Part shown: piece after piece, positions 34,899-47,536 of the stretch
How the letters are laid out: every line of letters begins with the position of its first letter
Numbering within the stretch: the stretch's first letter is position 1
NCBI GenBank assembly: GCA_024138025.1
Contig: JAMXBD010002495.1
Span: 62,001 to 126,000, forward strand
Direction of reading: 5' to 3'
Origin: Combretum micranthum
Taxonomy: Eukaryota > Streptophyta > Magnoliopsida > Myrtales > Combretaceae
Length of the DNA: 64,000 bases
The notes under the pieces: generated by a model
Databases searched by the model: none
Told to the model about the DNA's origin: nothing
The model's input: the letters and a program-made list of their open reading frames with translations, nothing else
Position numbers and translations under genes: made by a program

Positions 34899-37800
34899 AT
34901 GGTTGCTTTTTCTTCTTCTTTCTTCCTTTACCTTCAAAACTATCTTAATATCTCCAATTCCCTCCCATAAATCTTCTTCAGACCGATCCAATCACAACTC
35001 TTTGTCTTTTCTAACCGACACTGTCCTAACGCCAACTCTCTTGAAACTAGCAAACACATCCCATATTTCACATGGCAACAAGAACCATTCTTTGGTTGTT
35101 ACAAACATCCTAAAAGTTGACAAACCACACGATTCTTCGGTAGACAAGTTACGAGATGCAGATTCTTCGGGCACTGATCCTGAACCAATAATCCTGGCTT
35201 CTGAGAAACTTAGAGACTTGGGCCTTCAGGTTTGAAGAACTATGGAAACGTGGAATACTTTTAAGATCTTTCTCCTAAAGAGTTATCTTCTAAAATATCT
35301 AGCTTTGATGCTTTGATGTTCGGAGTGGTACGAAGGTGACAAGACAGGTGTTTGAGGTACCAAGGGAAGATTGAAGGTAGTAGGGCGCGCCGGTGTTGGC
35401 ATTGACAATGTGGATTTGCAGGCTACCACGGAATTTGGTTGCTTGGTTGTCAATGTACCCACTGCAAACACCATCGCGGCAGCTGAGCACGGAATTGCCC
35501 TACTTGCAACCATGGTAAGGAATGTAGCCCAAGCTAATGCCTCTATGAAAGCTGGTAACCTTTTTTATATTGCAAAAGGGACATAGAGTTGTCTATTTAG
35601 ATGTGTGTGTGTGTATTCTCAGCTATATTAGTCTTTTGTTTCATGTGGTAAGATACTAAAAATATACATGGGTGGTAATGTTTTGTTTTGGGTAATTAGC
35701 ATATCTTTATTTTGTAGCTCTAATATAGAATTGAAAATTTTGGCAAAAAAACAAATTAGAATTGAAAATTTAACTCCATGATTTTAGCGTAAATCATAAA
35801 ATCATGAAAATTGTGATATTAGATTGATCGAGACAAATTTTAGCAGAAATATGTGGCTAATCCACAATCTCTAATATGGTTGTTTTCGCCAAATGGGAGC
35901 CTTGCACATATTTTTCCCTTTTACCATGTAGCAGCTATATGAAAGAAGTGTTTAATCTTCTTATAAATCAGTCTGGTCTGGTTTGTTAGTTAGAGAAAAG
36001 GAAATTAATAAGTCTTTAACGTATGTAATATGTAATTGTTTGGTTGTAGCATGTTCCGATTTACATTCATACATACACATATGTGAGATGCCGTAAAAAA
36101 AGGTATTGATATATTTGAACTTTATTCTAGATATACATCACAAACCAATGCTACGTTGGTTTCCATGGCTATTTGCTAGTTTTAACCTATTTTCCCATAC
36201 TAAGAAACTTCACAAGATATTTAGATATCATTATTTATTGGTGAGAATGCTCAACTACACTTGATGTGCTCATGTCGTGTTTCTCAAAAATTGTTATTAG
36301 TGATTCTAGATTGAAAGAGAAGTGAAGCAGGAAGTCACTATTGAAAAATCCGAAGCATTTTCATCAAACATTATATTGGTATTATTAGCCATCAAAGGTT
36401 AGGTAACTTATCATGATTATTCGCCAAATGGCTGAGTTCCAAATTTGCAATGTCACTTGTTGCCAATTGTTGAAGATTTAACTATTCAATGAAAATGTTC
36501 CTTGCATGTTATGAGAATTAGTATAGTAATGACTTGCTACAGAAAGTTGATAATGAACCTTTTACTCTAAATAAGTCATTCATAATGGATTTTCTGCTGT
36601 TTGGTTGTAGACTAGTCTTTCTTACAAGGACTATGGTTTTAAAGCTTTATAATCAAAAGATATACAACTTAGATGACTAAAATGTAACACTGTGTCCGTA
36701 GAGTAGAATAGTCGTGGGTAAGACACTAGTGTCTTACTAATGTTTGTCATAAAAAGTTGGGTAACGACTTATACTAATTGCTTAATAATTCATGAAGGAA
36801 AATGGGAACATAACAAGTACGTTGGTGTCTCTCTAGTGGACAAGACATTAGCAGTGATGGGATTTGCGAAAGTAGGATCGGAAGTGGCAAGATGAGCAAG
36901 AGGTCTCGGAATGAATGTCATCGCACATGATCCATACACCCCTGTTGAAAGAGTACGTGCTATGGGTGTGAAGTTGGTATCATTTGATGAAGCCATTAGC
37001 GCAACAGATTTTATTTCTCTGCATATGCCCCTTACCCCTACTACTTCAAAGATGTTCAATGATAAAACATTCTCTAGAATGAAGAAGGAGTTCGTATAAT
37101 CAATGTTGCTCGGGGAGGAGTTATAGATGAAGATGCATTAGTGAGGCACTTGATAGTGGAGTTGCAGGACAAGTATGATTCCATCTTATAATCCAAACAA
37201 GCTGTTTATTCTGTTTAAAAAGTTGATTGAAAATTTCTTAAGCTGCATTTTATCTTTCTTGTGATGAACAGGTAGCACTTGATGTGTTCATAGAGGAGCC
37301 CCTACCTAAAGAAAGCAAGCTAGTGTAACATAACAAAGTTATTATAACACCTCATCTTGGAGCAAGTACAAAAGGAAGCCTAAGTATGAAAGTACCTTTT
37401 AGATGCTCTCTTGCTTTTTCCTCAATGGCTTACTTAAATGAAATGCTTACAGGAAGGGGTAGCAATTAAAATTGCAGAGGCAGTCATAGGTGCATTGAAT
37501 GGAGAACTTTCTGCAACCGTGGTTAATGCTCCAATGGTTCCTCTAGAGGTAAGCTGAATACTGTAGTATCCGAAAAAGAAACCTGCTCTTCTCTAGGTAC
37601 TAGATGGTGCTAACTTCACATTCACAATTTCAGGTTTTGTTAGAGTTAGCTCCTTATGTTGTGCTAGCTGAAAAGTTGGGCCGATTGTAGTGCGTTAGTT
37701 GCTAGAGGGATTGGAATTCAATTTGTTAAGGTAGTTTATAATTTAGGAAGAAATGGAAATGACTTGGACACTAGACTTCTCTGTGCCATGATCATCAAAG

Positions 37801-38298
37801 GTATCATCGAACCGATATCATCCTCCTTCATCAATCTAGTTAATGCATATCACATAGCCAAGAAAAAAGGTCTTTGTATCGTGAGGAGATTGTGCTTGTT
37901 AGCACTTCTCTAGAGTCTCCTATAGACTCTATTCAGGTGAAGATCGGTAAAGTGGGCTTGAAATTGCAAGTTCAATTATGAATGAAGAAATTACCATAGG
38001 AGGCAAGGTGAAACATGGGATTCCTCAGCTTACTAGCATTGGATCATTCGAGGTGGATATGAGTCTAGAAGGGAACCTTATATTATGCAGACAGGTCAAC
38101 CAACCTGGTATGATGGGGAAGATTGGAACCATACTTGGTGAAGATAATGTTAATGTGAACTTCATGAGTGTAGGACGTACTGCTCATCAGGAGCAGTCTA
38201 TCATGGCTATCGGTGTAGATGAAGAACCAAAAAGCGTGACTCTCGAGAAGATTGGAGATGTGGCAACCATTGAAGAATTTGTGTTCCTCAATCTATAG
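34899..38298 (+). pseudogene. PGDH: 3-phosphoglycerate dehydrogenase pseudogene, introns retained
   Basis: The intact family enzyme oxidises 3-phosphoglycerate in plastids, the first step of phosphorylated serine synthesis. Recognisable parts: a Ser-rich, transit-peptide-like start (ATG 34899), GRLKVVGRAGVGIDNVDL, TANTIAAAEHGIALLA, KYVGVSLVDKTLAVMGF, ISLHMPLTPTTSK, INVARGGVIDEDAL, TPHLGAST and a C-terminal ACT domain (GSFEVDMSLEGNLILCRQV...GVDEEP) ending at the stop 38296-38298. Introns with GT-AG ends lie at 35555-36797, 37173-37271, 37384-37452 and 37549-37633, so it is a duplicated rather than a retro-copied gene. Damage: frameshifts near 34920, 35232, 35322, 37087, 37374, 37690 and 37880; stops TGA 36893-36895 and TAA 37326-37328; and GFGKVG changed to GFAKVG in the nucleotide-binding loop. 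Shorter open pieces should not be called separate genes. Confidence 0.93.
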
Positions 38299-41200
38299 AG
38301 TTTAGGAATAAAAGAAAAATATCAATGGATTGACATACATGACATGGAAAAAAACCTTTATCATCATTGCTTTTTTATGAAAATAATATTGACATTTTTT
38401 TTGCCAATAAATAACATTGACGTTTACTTCATACTTATTCGAACAAGTAAACTATTAGTACCAAAAAGAAAATCCTATGTGCAATCAATTCCTAAAGATG
38501 AAGAAAGCCACATCTAAGTTCAATAGATTCTCCATGTTGATAGTAAATATTTTAGATTAATAGAAATTTTATATTATTCAAGATAATTCAGAAAATGATC
38601 TTCTATGATTAATAGTCAAACTTAATTGTATGATGGCCATTGGTGCACTTTTGTTCTTAATCAAATAAGAGTCTTTGTTATAATAGTATTTAGTATCTTG
38701 ATACAGCTGCTAAGCTGGGTATTACAAGCCACATGTGGTAACTAACTACCAATTGACCTTATGGATAATATTAACTTTGGAAATTATTCACTACCTTGTT
38801 AAAATCTAATTGGCAATTACAATTACTTGTATAGATACATAGTATGTACCACCAACTAAATATATTTTTGATTGTATGATACATAGTAGATATTACACAC
38901 AAAAGTTGTCAAAAATTTAAATTAAACAAATTGAAACTCCACATTTTGTGTATAATTTGGTTAAGGAATTCTCATATTCACAAAAACAATGGATTTATTT
39001 AAGAAGGATCACAATTAGCAGTATGAGATATCTCTACAACTCTGTTATTAGGTCATCTTTTATGAATTTTTATGAAGACACATTAGCAACTTTTTTACTT
39101 TATTCAATAGAGAGTTATTAGCGACATCTTTTTCTATGTAAATAATAAATTTTATAATGAAGCACGGTCTTTCGTCAATTACATGTGCACATGTGTCTAT
39201 TTAAAAACATAAGTTTATCGAATAAATAATTTTCTAAAATGGTATTTAGCATAAAACATGGACTATTAATCCCATTTTAAGAAATGCTCTAAAAACTCCC
39301 TCTTTAAGGACTTTTTATTTTATTTATAAGAACTCCGTTTTATTTCATAAGTTCCTTAGAAATCGAAATTTCCATAATTGACACTTATTGAAAAATCTCA
39401 TTTATTTATTGAGGACCATTTTCTACATAGATTCTTAGTTCAAATCATTGTTTTATGAACTCTACAATAAAGATAATTTTAGCAACAACTTTCATAGTCT
39501 TATGACACATAACTTTTTTCCCCTTGTATTATGACACAAACTAAAAGAAATAAATTTTGATGACACAAAACATAATGACGAGTTAATAAGAACCAAAGTA
39601 AGAATCATGAGTAGCTAAAAATTATTGTTAAATGAAAGGGCATTTAGTGGTAGGATTGAAAAATTATATATACACTAAGAGGTATTATCAATAAAAAAAT
39701 TATAAATTTATTCATCCATTATACTAAAACAAATGGGAAGGGTTAGGATCTTATATGTTTATAATAATATAAGGAGAAATCATTTGAGGAGGTCAATGGG
39801 CACAAATAGATTACCTGGAAAGAGAAGTCATTTGTAACAATTTCATAGAAATATCTATTGATTTAATTTTGGTAAATTATATGGATACCTCTTAAAAAAA
39901 ATTATGGACACCCTCTATAATATTTTAAAATTATATGAACCCCTTATTTTTTTTAAAAGTTACCCTTTAATTCAATTATGGATCCACTTTTTAATGTGTT
40001 AGCTAATGATGTATGTGGCTTTACTCACGATTGCTACTTCTAAGATTTTAAATATTGCAAAAAACACTTTTAAACTTTGATAGCTTGGTAAGAAAAAGGG
40101 CACTTGATAATTTAGTTTAAGGAAAAAAAAACCAGCGATTAAAGGGTGTTGAAGCACAATTTGATGTGTTTAGGATGTTTTTACTCCACATTCAAAGTTT
40201 TTTTTTTTTTTTTTGCCAACATATTCAAAGTTTAAGACGATTATTTTTAACTTTTAGAATTATTTGTCAATTTATCAAAGTCATAGGAAGTGATTTGCAG
40301 CAACATTTGAAAGTCTAGAGGTGTATTTGCACATAGGTCTAGGCGTAAGGGTTTTTTTTTTCATTTTTCCCTTATATATATTTACAAATAATAGTGTACT
40401 TATAATTGATTGCTAATGATTACTACATCAGCGTGTGTATGTGTGTGCACATATCTTTCCAAACATTGCATAAATGATTCATTTATTAATTATTTAATAC
40501 TTAGAGCATGACCACTATAGGGATATACTACTAAACTTTTAAACATAACATTTAAACTCTTATGGTTATGACCAAGCCTCCTAAACTTAGAACTTAGAAC
40601 AAAAATACTAATAATACCCTTTCAAACTAAAAAAATTTCCTTTATATTTCAAAATTATAAAAACTGGAGGGATTATGTGTAACATTTGAAAGTTTAGTGG
40701 TATATAGCATGAGAATGAATGTTTAGGGAGTTATTTGTAGTACATATATATTAGACTAGTGCATTTGGATAACCCTAATGCTTTTTAAGTGACATTTGTA
40801 GATACCATTTGGTGTTTCATTGCCATAGCCATAAATCATTCAGAAACTTCTTTAGCAAAGTTAGCTTAAATGATATTTGGTTTCTCCTGTAGATAACAAT
40901 TCTACTAGGAATACATCGTTACTACCTAGTTCATTTAAGTAACACTAAAACATCCCTTTTGTTCATAAGAGGAATTTGAAATGACTAAATACATTCTCAA
41001 TGCTTATCATTTTAGGAGAAGATTCATCATCACTTACATATTTGGTTAAACTATCTGACCTAATTGGCTACAATAGGTCTTTGACCAACCCTATCAAGTC
41101 TTTATATGAGTTTCCTAGGACCTAGTATTTGTTTATAAAAATGAAAATAGTCACTTAGTCCACCATGCAAACTATTATTGCTAGGGCCATGAATGGAAAA

Positions 41201-42879
41201 AAAAAAAAAAGCAAAGGGGATGGGATATATATATATATATATATATAAAGAGAGAGAGAGAGTGAGAGAGAGAGAGAATATTTGGTAAGCTTTGTTGGAC
41301 ACAAGAGGGAAAAATATAAGAGAGATAGAAGAAGTACCTAATGGCAAAAGTTAGAGTGGTATACTCATGTGATTTAATCAAAATCAAATATGCAAAGGCA
41401 TGACAAGTTCACTTATAAATAGAGCATTCTTCACCATATTTCTCTTCACACTACACTCACCTTCTCTCAATACTTATTTTTCTTTTGCAAACATACACAT
41501 TCAATTTATGTGTTGCAAGAAGAACCTTGTGTTGACAAGAAGTACTTATATCTTTATATTTAACTAATTGTCTATTTGATGATATGACTACCACTTTATT
41601 TTTTAATAATCAATTTAAGCATACATAGTAGCATTCTTTTCTCCATGGTAGATGATGCTCCAAAAACAACTTACTTGTAGAGAAAGTCAAAGGAAAATCT
41701 ACATTATAATCCTCACTATTGAAGAGGAACAACCATTCAATACATATTGAGATATATATATATATATATTATAGACCCATCACTATTTATCTTATTCTGC
41801 ATTATGACTAACAAGTTCACAAGAAGCATTACAATCATCATATGACTAATAAGTCCATAAGATCTAAAATGATCAATAATTTACTAAGTACTTGATATAA
41901 CTCATGCATTGCATTACAATGATCATATAGACGATGAGAACACATAATAGCTATTTATGATGTCCAAAACAATATCATTGGATTGGAATCTATGTTAAGT
42001 AAATTTAGATATGTTGTTTATCCTTTTCGATATTGATCGCTAGCTCTACGTAGGGTGTTTGAGTGAACATGTCCTTTGATAAGTTTATGATTCCACATTT
42101 GCACCAAAGTATCTACATGTTCCAATTAATGGATACTAGTGACCTTCCAAAACAACTTTAAATTTGGAAAATAATTTTTCCTCTTATTTTATTCTTTAGT
42201 GTTTACTCTTAGCCAAGCTTGATATAACAAAGGTAAACATGTTGGCCCTACAATTTTACTCTGTATATAATTAGTAGAAATAAAAAGGTGCATGCCTAAA
42301 CATATTTTTTGCATGTTAAAAATATATGGTTTTTTCATTTTATTTTCAATTTATCTAGTATTGTAAAACTAATATTTGTTTATTTATAAGGACTACAAAA
42401 AGGGATTAAAGGGTAAAAAAAAAGTAAAAATCATTGGATGAACCAAGTAGGTTAAGAGCCTAAGACCCAAACCCATACCACAACATGCCTAATACTTGCT
42501 ATTGACTTGCCTTAGGTAAGTCTAGGCCGAACTCCTCCATTTTGGACTCATAAGTCGATAAGTTGGGTCTCAAAACAAGACAAACTTGTCCTATTGTACA
42601 AGTATAGGTTTAATATTTAGTGGCATAAGAGCAATTAAAAATTTTAAATATGTGTCACTATTTTAGAAAAAAACTATTAAGTTTACTTTACATTTCCCAA
42701 ATTTTTAAAATTAAAATCATTAAATTTCAAAGAACTCATTACTATAATTTGCAAAGGCTTCCAACTTATATATTTTTAATATTATCCTAACATTAAAATT
42801 TCTTGTTGATAAGAGTGCTATGTAGTCTACATTTTTAGCATTGCTTTCTCACTAAAGTGTTATCTAACCTATCTTTTAA
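38299..42879. other. AT-rich intergenic DNA
   Basis: No gene or recognised transposon. It includes poly(T) at 40200-40214, a (TA)n/(GA)n compound microsatellite at about 41225-41278 and scattered AT repeats. Confidence 0.6.
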
Positions 42880-43390
42880 AACAGTTAGCTCAGAAGAGTG
42901 CCATCCCAATTCAAATTTTAAAGTTCAAAATAGCTAATTTAGAGGAGCAATGTACTAATTTAGGGCTTTTTCGATTCATCATTTTGGTATCGTTTTGGCA
43001 TCATTTTGTTGCCAAACAGATACTGAACCGATACTAATATGATATTGATGAAAAACTGACGGTTTTACTCATAAACTGACCAAATTGAACTAATACCGAA
43101 CCGATATTAGTAAAAAACTTACGATCCAAAAAGACCCTTTCATAATGGCTAGCTAAAGGTGTGTTTTCCAATTAACAGTTCTAAGTCCGTGAAATCTAAC
43201 TCGATGGACTCTACAAATTCAAAGTTCCAAGCTAGTATTGTCACCATACGAAGCTCTAAGTTTAAGACAACTAACTCGAACGAGTGCTGACCCGATTCAA
43301 ATTTCCAATATCAAGACGGCTAGCTTAGAAGAGCGTTGTTTCATTTCAAATTTCCAAGTTTAAGATAACCAACATGAAGAATAAAATTGA
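42880..43390. repeat. ~65-bp degenerate tandem repeats interrupted by a possible MITE
   Basis: Units of the form CAAATTTCCAAGTTTAAGACAACTAGCTTGAAGAGTGCTG recur near 42890, 43215, 43255 and 43310, with loose similarity. Between the first and second unit lies 42963-43137, which has inverted ends (GGGCTTTTTCGATTC versus GGGTCTTTTTGGATC). Confidence 0.5.
42963..43137. mobile_element. Possible small MITE
   Basis: 175 bp with terminal inverted repeats GGGCTTTTTCGATTC / GGGTCTTTTTGGATC and inner inverted ATACCGAACCGATA-type words. No convincing target duplication was seen, so the call is tentative. Confidence 0.45.
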
Positions 43391-44389
43391 AGTAGAGAAC
43401 TTATTGGGAAAGGACGGACGAGAGGGAGAGAAAACATTCTAGAAGTACAAAATTGAAGTGGAGTTAGCGACTTGGGAAAATGGGAAAGTGAGCTTAGCCT
43501 GCACTAAAGATTGGACATACTGGGTGTTCGGTAATAAAATTAAATTACCAAATATTGATTGAAAATAAAAGGAAAAAGCCCATTGATCTCATGAAGAATG
43601 TTGTACCATTAAAAAAATTTCCTTAAAGCTCAAATAGTATTAAAATGAATTATTATTATTATATAACAAGGCATAAATAGTAATTTATTACTTTTTTTTT
43701 TCTTTTACCAGCATAATTTATTATTATAAAATATATTCACGTGATATGTTTGAAAAATTTACATAAACACTCATTTGCAATAATAAAAAAAGGTATTTTT
43801 CTAGTTACTTCAAATATAATCGCTATACCATGATCGTTATCTTCTATTTCACCTTTCATGTTGATTTTTCTCTTGAAAAGGTGGATTAAGGAAAAAAAAA
43901 TGTTATTTTAAAAAAAATTACATAAATCTTGTAAAGTTGAAAAAAATAAAAAAATTAGATAAGTTAATTTCGTCTCTTGAAAAGTCGAGAACATAATAAA
44001 ACTTCTTGTATTTTGAAAAGACAATTTCAGAAGTGATTGATATCATTTTTTCAAAAGCAAAGTAACTTACCTAATTTTGATATTTTTATAATTTTTTAAT
44101 ATATATATTAATTTCCTTTTTCCTAAAAAGGCCGCTTTTATAAATTAAATGGAAAAAAAAACAACAATTTTATCATTTTAGTAATTTTTAAAACAAAATT
44201 AAACCCAAAAGTTGAAATCTGAACTTTAATTTGGTTTTCTTGTTGTGTCTGTCAGAATTTATTCATCGGTAATTAAAATAAGAATCCTCTACTTTTCTCA
44301 CTGTTCCCGTAGTCATTGAATTGGCCAGGCAACAGCAACATTCTCTTCAGTTCCTCAGATCTCTCTCTCCCCCCCGATCAGCTCGGAAA
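43391..44389. other. Upstream region of the HLB1-like gene
   Basis: AT-rich. A CTCTCTCTCC pyrimidine stretch lies directly before the ATG (44360-44375), as often in plant 5' leaders. No clear TATA box could be assigned. Confidence 0.4.
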
Positions 44390-44736
44390 ATGGCTACAAC
44401 AGAAGAAGAATCCGAATTGCGAAACGGAGACGAACAAGAACCCGAATCAGAATCGAGACCAGAAATCCTACCCGAACCCGAATCGACACCCGAGCCAGAA
44501 TCCAAACCCACAGTGAGCGAAGTGGATCTTGAGCCGAAGGTATCCGAAGAACCTCCGATCCGATCCGACGAACCGGAGAAGGAGAAGAATGAAGCCGCTA
44601 AACCGGAGCTGAAGAAAGACGAAGGTAGCCGGACATTCACGATGCGAGAGCTTTTGAATGAATTGAAGCCGGATGATGCTAATGATAGCCCTAAAGATGC
44701 CGGTTTCGATAGACGTGATGATAATTCACCTTACAG
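44390..44736 (+). CDS. HLB1: HLB1-like TPR protein, exon 1 (coding part)
   Basis: The ATG at 44390 is the first in-frame Met; the frame is open further upstream but has no ATG there. Exon 1 encodes 115 residues plus two bases. It starts with an acidic Glu/Pro-rich, low-complexity stretch (repeated PEPES-type words) and then FTMRELLNELK, a conserved N-terminal motif of the family. It ends at CCTTACAG with donor GT at 44737; the two left-over bases AG join the T of exon 2 to give Ser. Arabidopsis HLB1 (At5g41950) is a TPR protein of the trans-Golgi/early endosome that links trafficking to actin. That role is carried over by homology. Recognition comes mainly from exons 2 and 3. The gene continues beyond the window. 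Confidence 0.85.
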
Positions 44737-46223
44737 GTTATTACTTGATTTAATTGATATGATTTCGTACTCTATAGATTTTGGATCTTATCAGGATTGG
44801 TTTCAGTAAGAGTAAATATGTTGTGCAATTTTGGAGTTTGAAGGCTCCTAGAGTTTTGACTGTGTAATGAAATAACGATGTAATTGTGTAACCTTGCTGT
44901 CCTTGATCGGTGTACCGTCCATTTCGGTTTTACACCAAACACATATGATTAGCCAAAGCATAGAGTGAAGCTCGTGTAAATTCTATTATATGCCATAGCT
45001 TGTGATTGGTGCCAAGATGGATGGAGACACGAATGAAGCTTGTGTGGCATGGTGACTTTTTGCCTCTGAAGTAGTAGCTGTATAGTAATGAATTGTTGCT
45101 TTTGTCATCTTATGATGTGAAGAAAAACAAATAGGAAACGGAAATTAATTGACTTAGATGGATGGATACGAAAAGAAAGTTAAAGTGAAAGAAATGTGCT
45201 TAATAAATTTTGTATGTTTCTATAAGAAATGAAATTGGACAACATTGTAGCATGAATCCTCAATCCTTGTTGGCAAACTGAAGTTAAAGTCTCAGGTTGC
45301 AAAATAAATAATGTACGATATTGTAATGTGGGAACTGCCGCACTTGTTGTGATGCTCTAATTCCTTGATTATTGAGGCTATTGGAAATTGTGAGATGCAA
45401 CTTTTGAGGGGAACTGATGTTTTTGTTAAAGTAGATTCCTCTATAAAAAAAAAAAAAAAAAAAAAAAATAAAACAAATAAATAAAAGGTGAAGTTTTTGA
45501 AATCTCTCTGGTCATGGAATTTCAATTAGACATAAAAGGTTTTGGAATTCTAGTGCAATTTTCACATTTGGGCAGTCTGCCTCCAAAACAAGATTGACTA
45601 AAAGGGAATGGGCAGCAAACTATTACTTCTGCACTTTTAGTTGTATGTCTTAAATGTTCTTCAACCATCTGTGCTTATTTAGTAATCTGCAGATGAAAGG
45701 AGTAGTTATTTCACTGATTCAATTAAATTATGAATTCTTTTTGATCAGTTCTGCATTTTCTAAGTTCTTGAAGGGAAATTTGGTATACGTTTAATATGCT
45801 GACTGTTATGAGAAGCTGAAAAGCGAATTGGGAATAAACTCGCTAAGTTTGTGAATATAAGAGGACCAAATTAATAAAAAGTTGTCAACTTCAATAGCTT
45901 TTGGTGTTTTAAAGTTTCTGTGGTTTTTCTTTCTCTTTGCAAAATCAGCAACCACTAATCTTTTGGCCTTTATTTTGCATTCTTTATCCACCCTCAGTAG
46001 GAGAGAATTTATAGTCTCTCTGGAATTAACCTTGTTGAAATTGGTGTGATTGCTTCTGATTAATTTCTTCATGAAATACCCTATGCATCCTCAAGAAATT
46101 AACATGAATGAACCTTTAAATTTTGATTTTCTTACTATGGAAATTAAGAAGCTTCATTGAATTGATTATTTAACTTTCTTTCCTCTTAATTTTTTTCCCT
46201 TCTCTTTTCTTGCCATATGTCAG
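44737..46223 (+). other. HLB1-like gene intron 1
   Basis: 1487 bp with GT (44737) and AG (46222-46223). T-rich branch-side sequence precedes the acceptor. It contains a 24-base poly(A) run near 45447-45470. No other gene. Confidence 0.8.
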
Positions 46224-46333
46224 TCAAGAAAGCCCACAGCCACATAGTGCAGCAATGGACTTGATTGATAGTGTTACGGGTGTTGATGAGGAGGGTAGGT
46301 CTCGCCAAAGAATTCTCACATATGCTGCAGGAG
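46224..46333 (+). CDS. HLB1: HLB1-like TPR protein, exon 2
   Basis: This encodes QESPQPHSAAMDLIDSVTGV followed by DEEGRSRQRILTYAAG, the highly conserved region just before the first TPR helix in plant HLB1 proteins. The acceptor is TATGTCAG at 46223. The best donor is GGAG|GTAAAT at 46334. With that donor one base (G) is left over, while exon 3 supplies only one base before its TAT codon. The junction is therefore one base short. A single extra G in the run at 46330-46334 would restore an Ala-Gly-Arg-Tyr junction. Confidence 0.85.
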
Positions 46334-46437
46334 GTAAATTGCTATCATATACATCCATTTGCTAGTATCTTATTCTTGCTAGGATCCTATTCTCTCTTCT
46401 AAATAGCATTCTCCACTTTTGTTGAAAATGGAGGATC

Positions 46438-46637
46438 TTGTTAGATAGATTAGATCTGTTACTTAATATTTATTTTCAAACTTTGGTGTTATTTTTCTGT
46501 GTTTCTGATTTTATGGAAGAAAATCGATCTCTCTTTATTCTAGAGATTTGTATTTCCATGTTTATATTCATGTATTGTTGCGAAACCAACGTTAAAAACT
46601 TTTATACTTACCAAAAAACTTCATTCCAAGGAACTTT
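46438..46637 (+). repeat. 5' LTR remnant of the old Copia element
   Basis: About 200 bp ending just before TGGTATCGGA. It shares a roughly 75-bp block with 62588-62665 (GATCTCTC, GAGAT.TGTATTT, ATGTTTAT). The left boundary is uncertain. Confidence 0.5.
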
Positions 46638-46639
46638 TC

Positions 46640-47152
46640 ATGGTATCGGACCTCTAGATGCATAAACTGGCCTGCGGAGCAATTCACCTCCCCAATCTCT
46701 TGATTCAACTTCGACCTCAGGAGCCAAATTGAGGTTTTGAAATGTAGAGACCCAACCCACTCAAATTCAAATTGTTTACACTCCAACCGAAATATGGGTG
46801 ATTATTACTCTTTGCAAATCACACAACATAAGTTGAATGAAGCAAATTTCAGTGTGTGGCTTAGTTCATGGTACTTGTCATTAATAGAAAGAGGAAGTTT
46901 GGGTATCCCACTAGAACTACTCTTATTTACCTTCTACGACCGAGAATTATTGCACATGGGAAGTTGAGAACTCAATGGTAATGTTGATGGCATGGCTAGT
47001 AAATGCTATAAAACCTCACATAGGGTGGATATATACTCCACAGCATAGCAATTGAGATCTAGGAATTTGTGCAAGAAATATATTCAGATTTAAAAAACAT
47101 CTTCCAATGCTTTGAAATTAGATCCAAATGTCATATTAGTAGTCAAAATAAT
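46640..47152 (+). pseudogene. gag remnant of the old Copia element
   Basis: The stretch around 46815-46930 reads SLQITQHKLNEANFSVWLSS and then LIERGSLG. This matches the Copia Gag start, where a conserved Lys-Leu-Asn..Asn-Phe-x-x-Trp precedes the capsid region. It follows a primer-binding-like TGGTATCGGA. Later sequence is too decayed to read. Confidence 0.5.
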
Positions 47153-47536
47153 ATGAACGTGACTGATTTTTAAAACTTGCTGATAAAACTTTGTTAAGAG
47201 ATGGACTTGTACAACTGATCCTGTTCAAGACCAAGCCGTTTCCCTTCATCTGAGAGGCTTTTGTGGAGGTGTGGGGCAGGAAGAGTAGAAAGAAGGAGAT
47301 AGTTGTCTCCCCTGGTCCTGATCAACGTGCTCAAACTCATTCCTATGAATGTGACTGATTCTTAAAACTTGCTGACAAAACTTTGTTAAGAGATGGACTT
47401 GTACAATTGATCCTGTTCAAAACCAAGCCCTTTCCCTTCATCTGAGAGGCTTTTGTGGCAGTGTGGTGCATGAAGAGTAGAAAGAAGGTGATAGTCGTCT
47501 CCCCTGGTCCTGATCAGCTTGCTCAAACTCATTCCT
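47153..47536. repeat. 192-bp tandem duplication in the old Copia interior
   Basis: Units 47153-47344 and 47345-47536 both begin ATGAA.GTGACTGATT and end GCTCAAACTCATTCCT. They differ at roughly a dozen positions. Shared inner blocks include AAGAGATGGACTTGTACAA and CTTCATCTGAGAGGCTTTTG. Divergence between the units shows the duplication is not recent. Confidence 0.92.

Noticed and set aside
35371..35586. Separate small dehydrogenase-like gene
   Set aside because: It is the open remainder of exon 1 of the PGDH pseudogene between a frameshift and the intron donor.
37978..38298. Stand-alone ACT-domain protein
   Set aside because: It is continuous with the last PGDH exon; the Met is internal and no promoter is visible.
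40505..40760. MITE starting GAGCATGACCA
   Set aside because: No matching inverted end or target duplication could be found.
44321..44389. Upstream extension of the HLB1-like protein
   Set aside because: The frame is open but there is no ATG before 44390.
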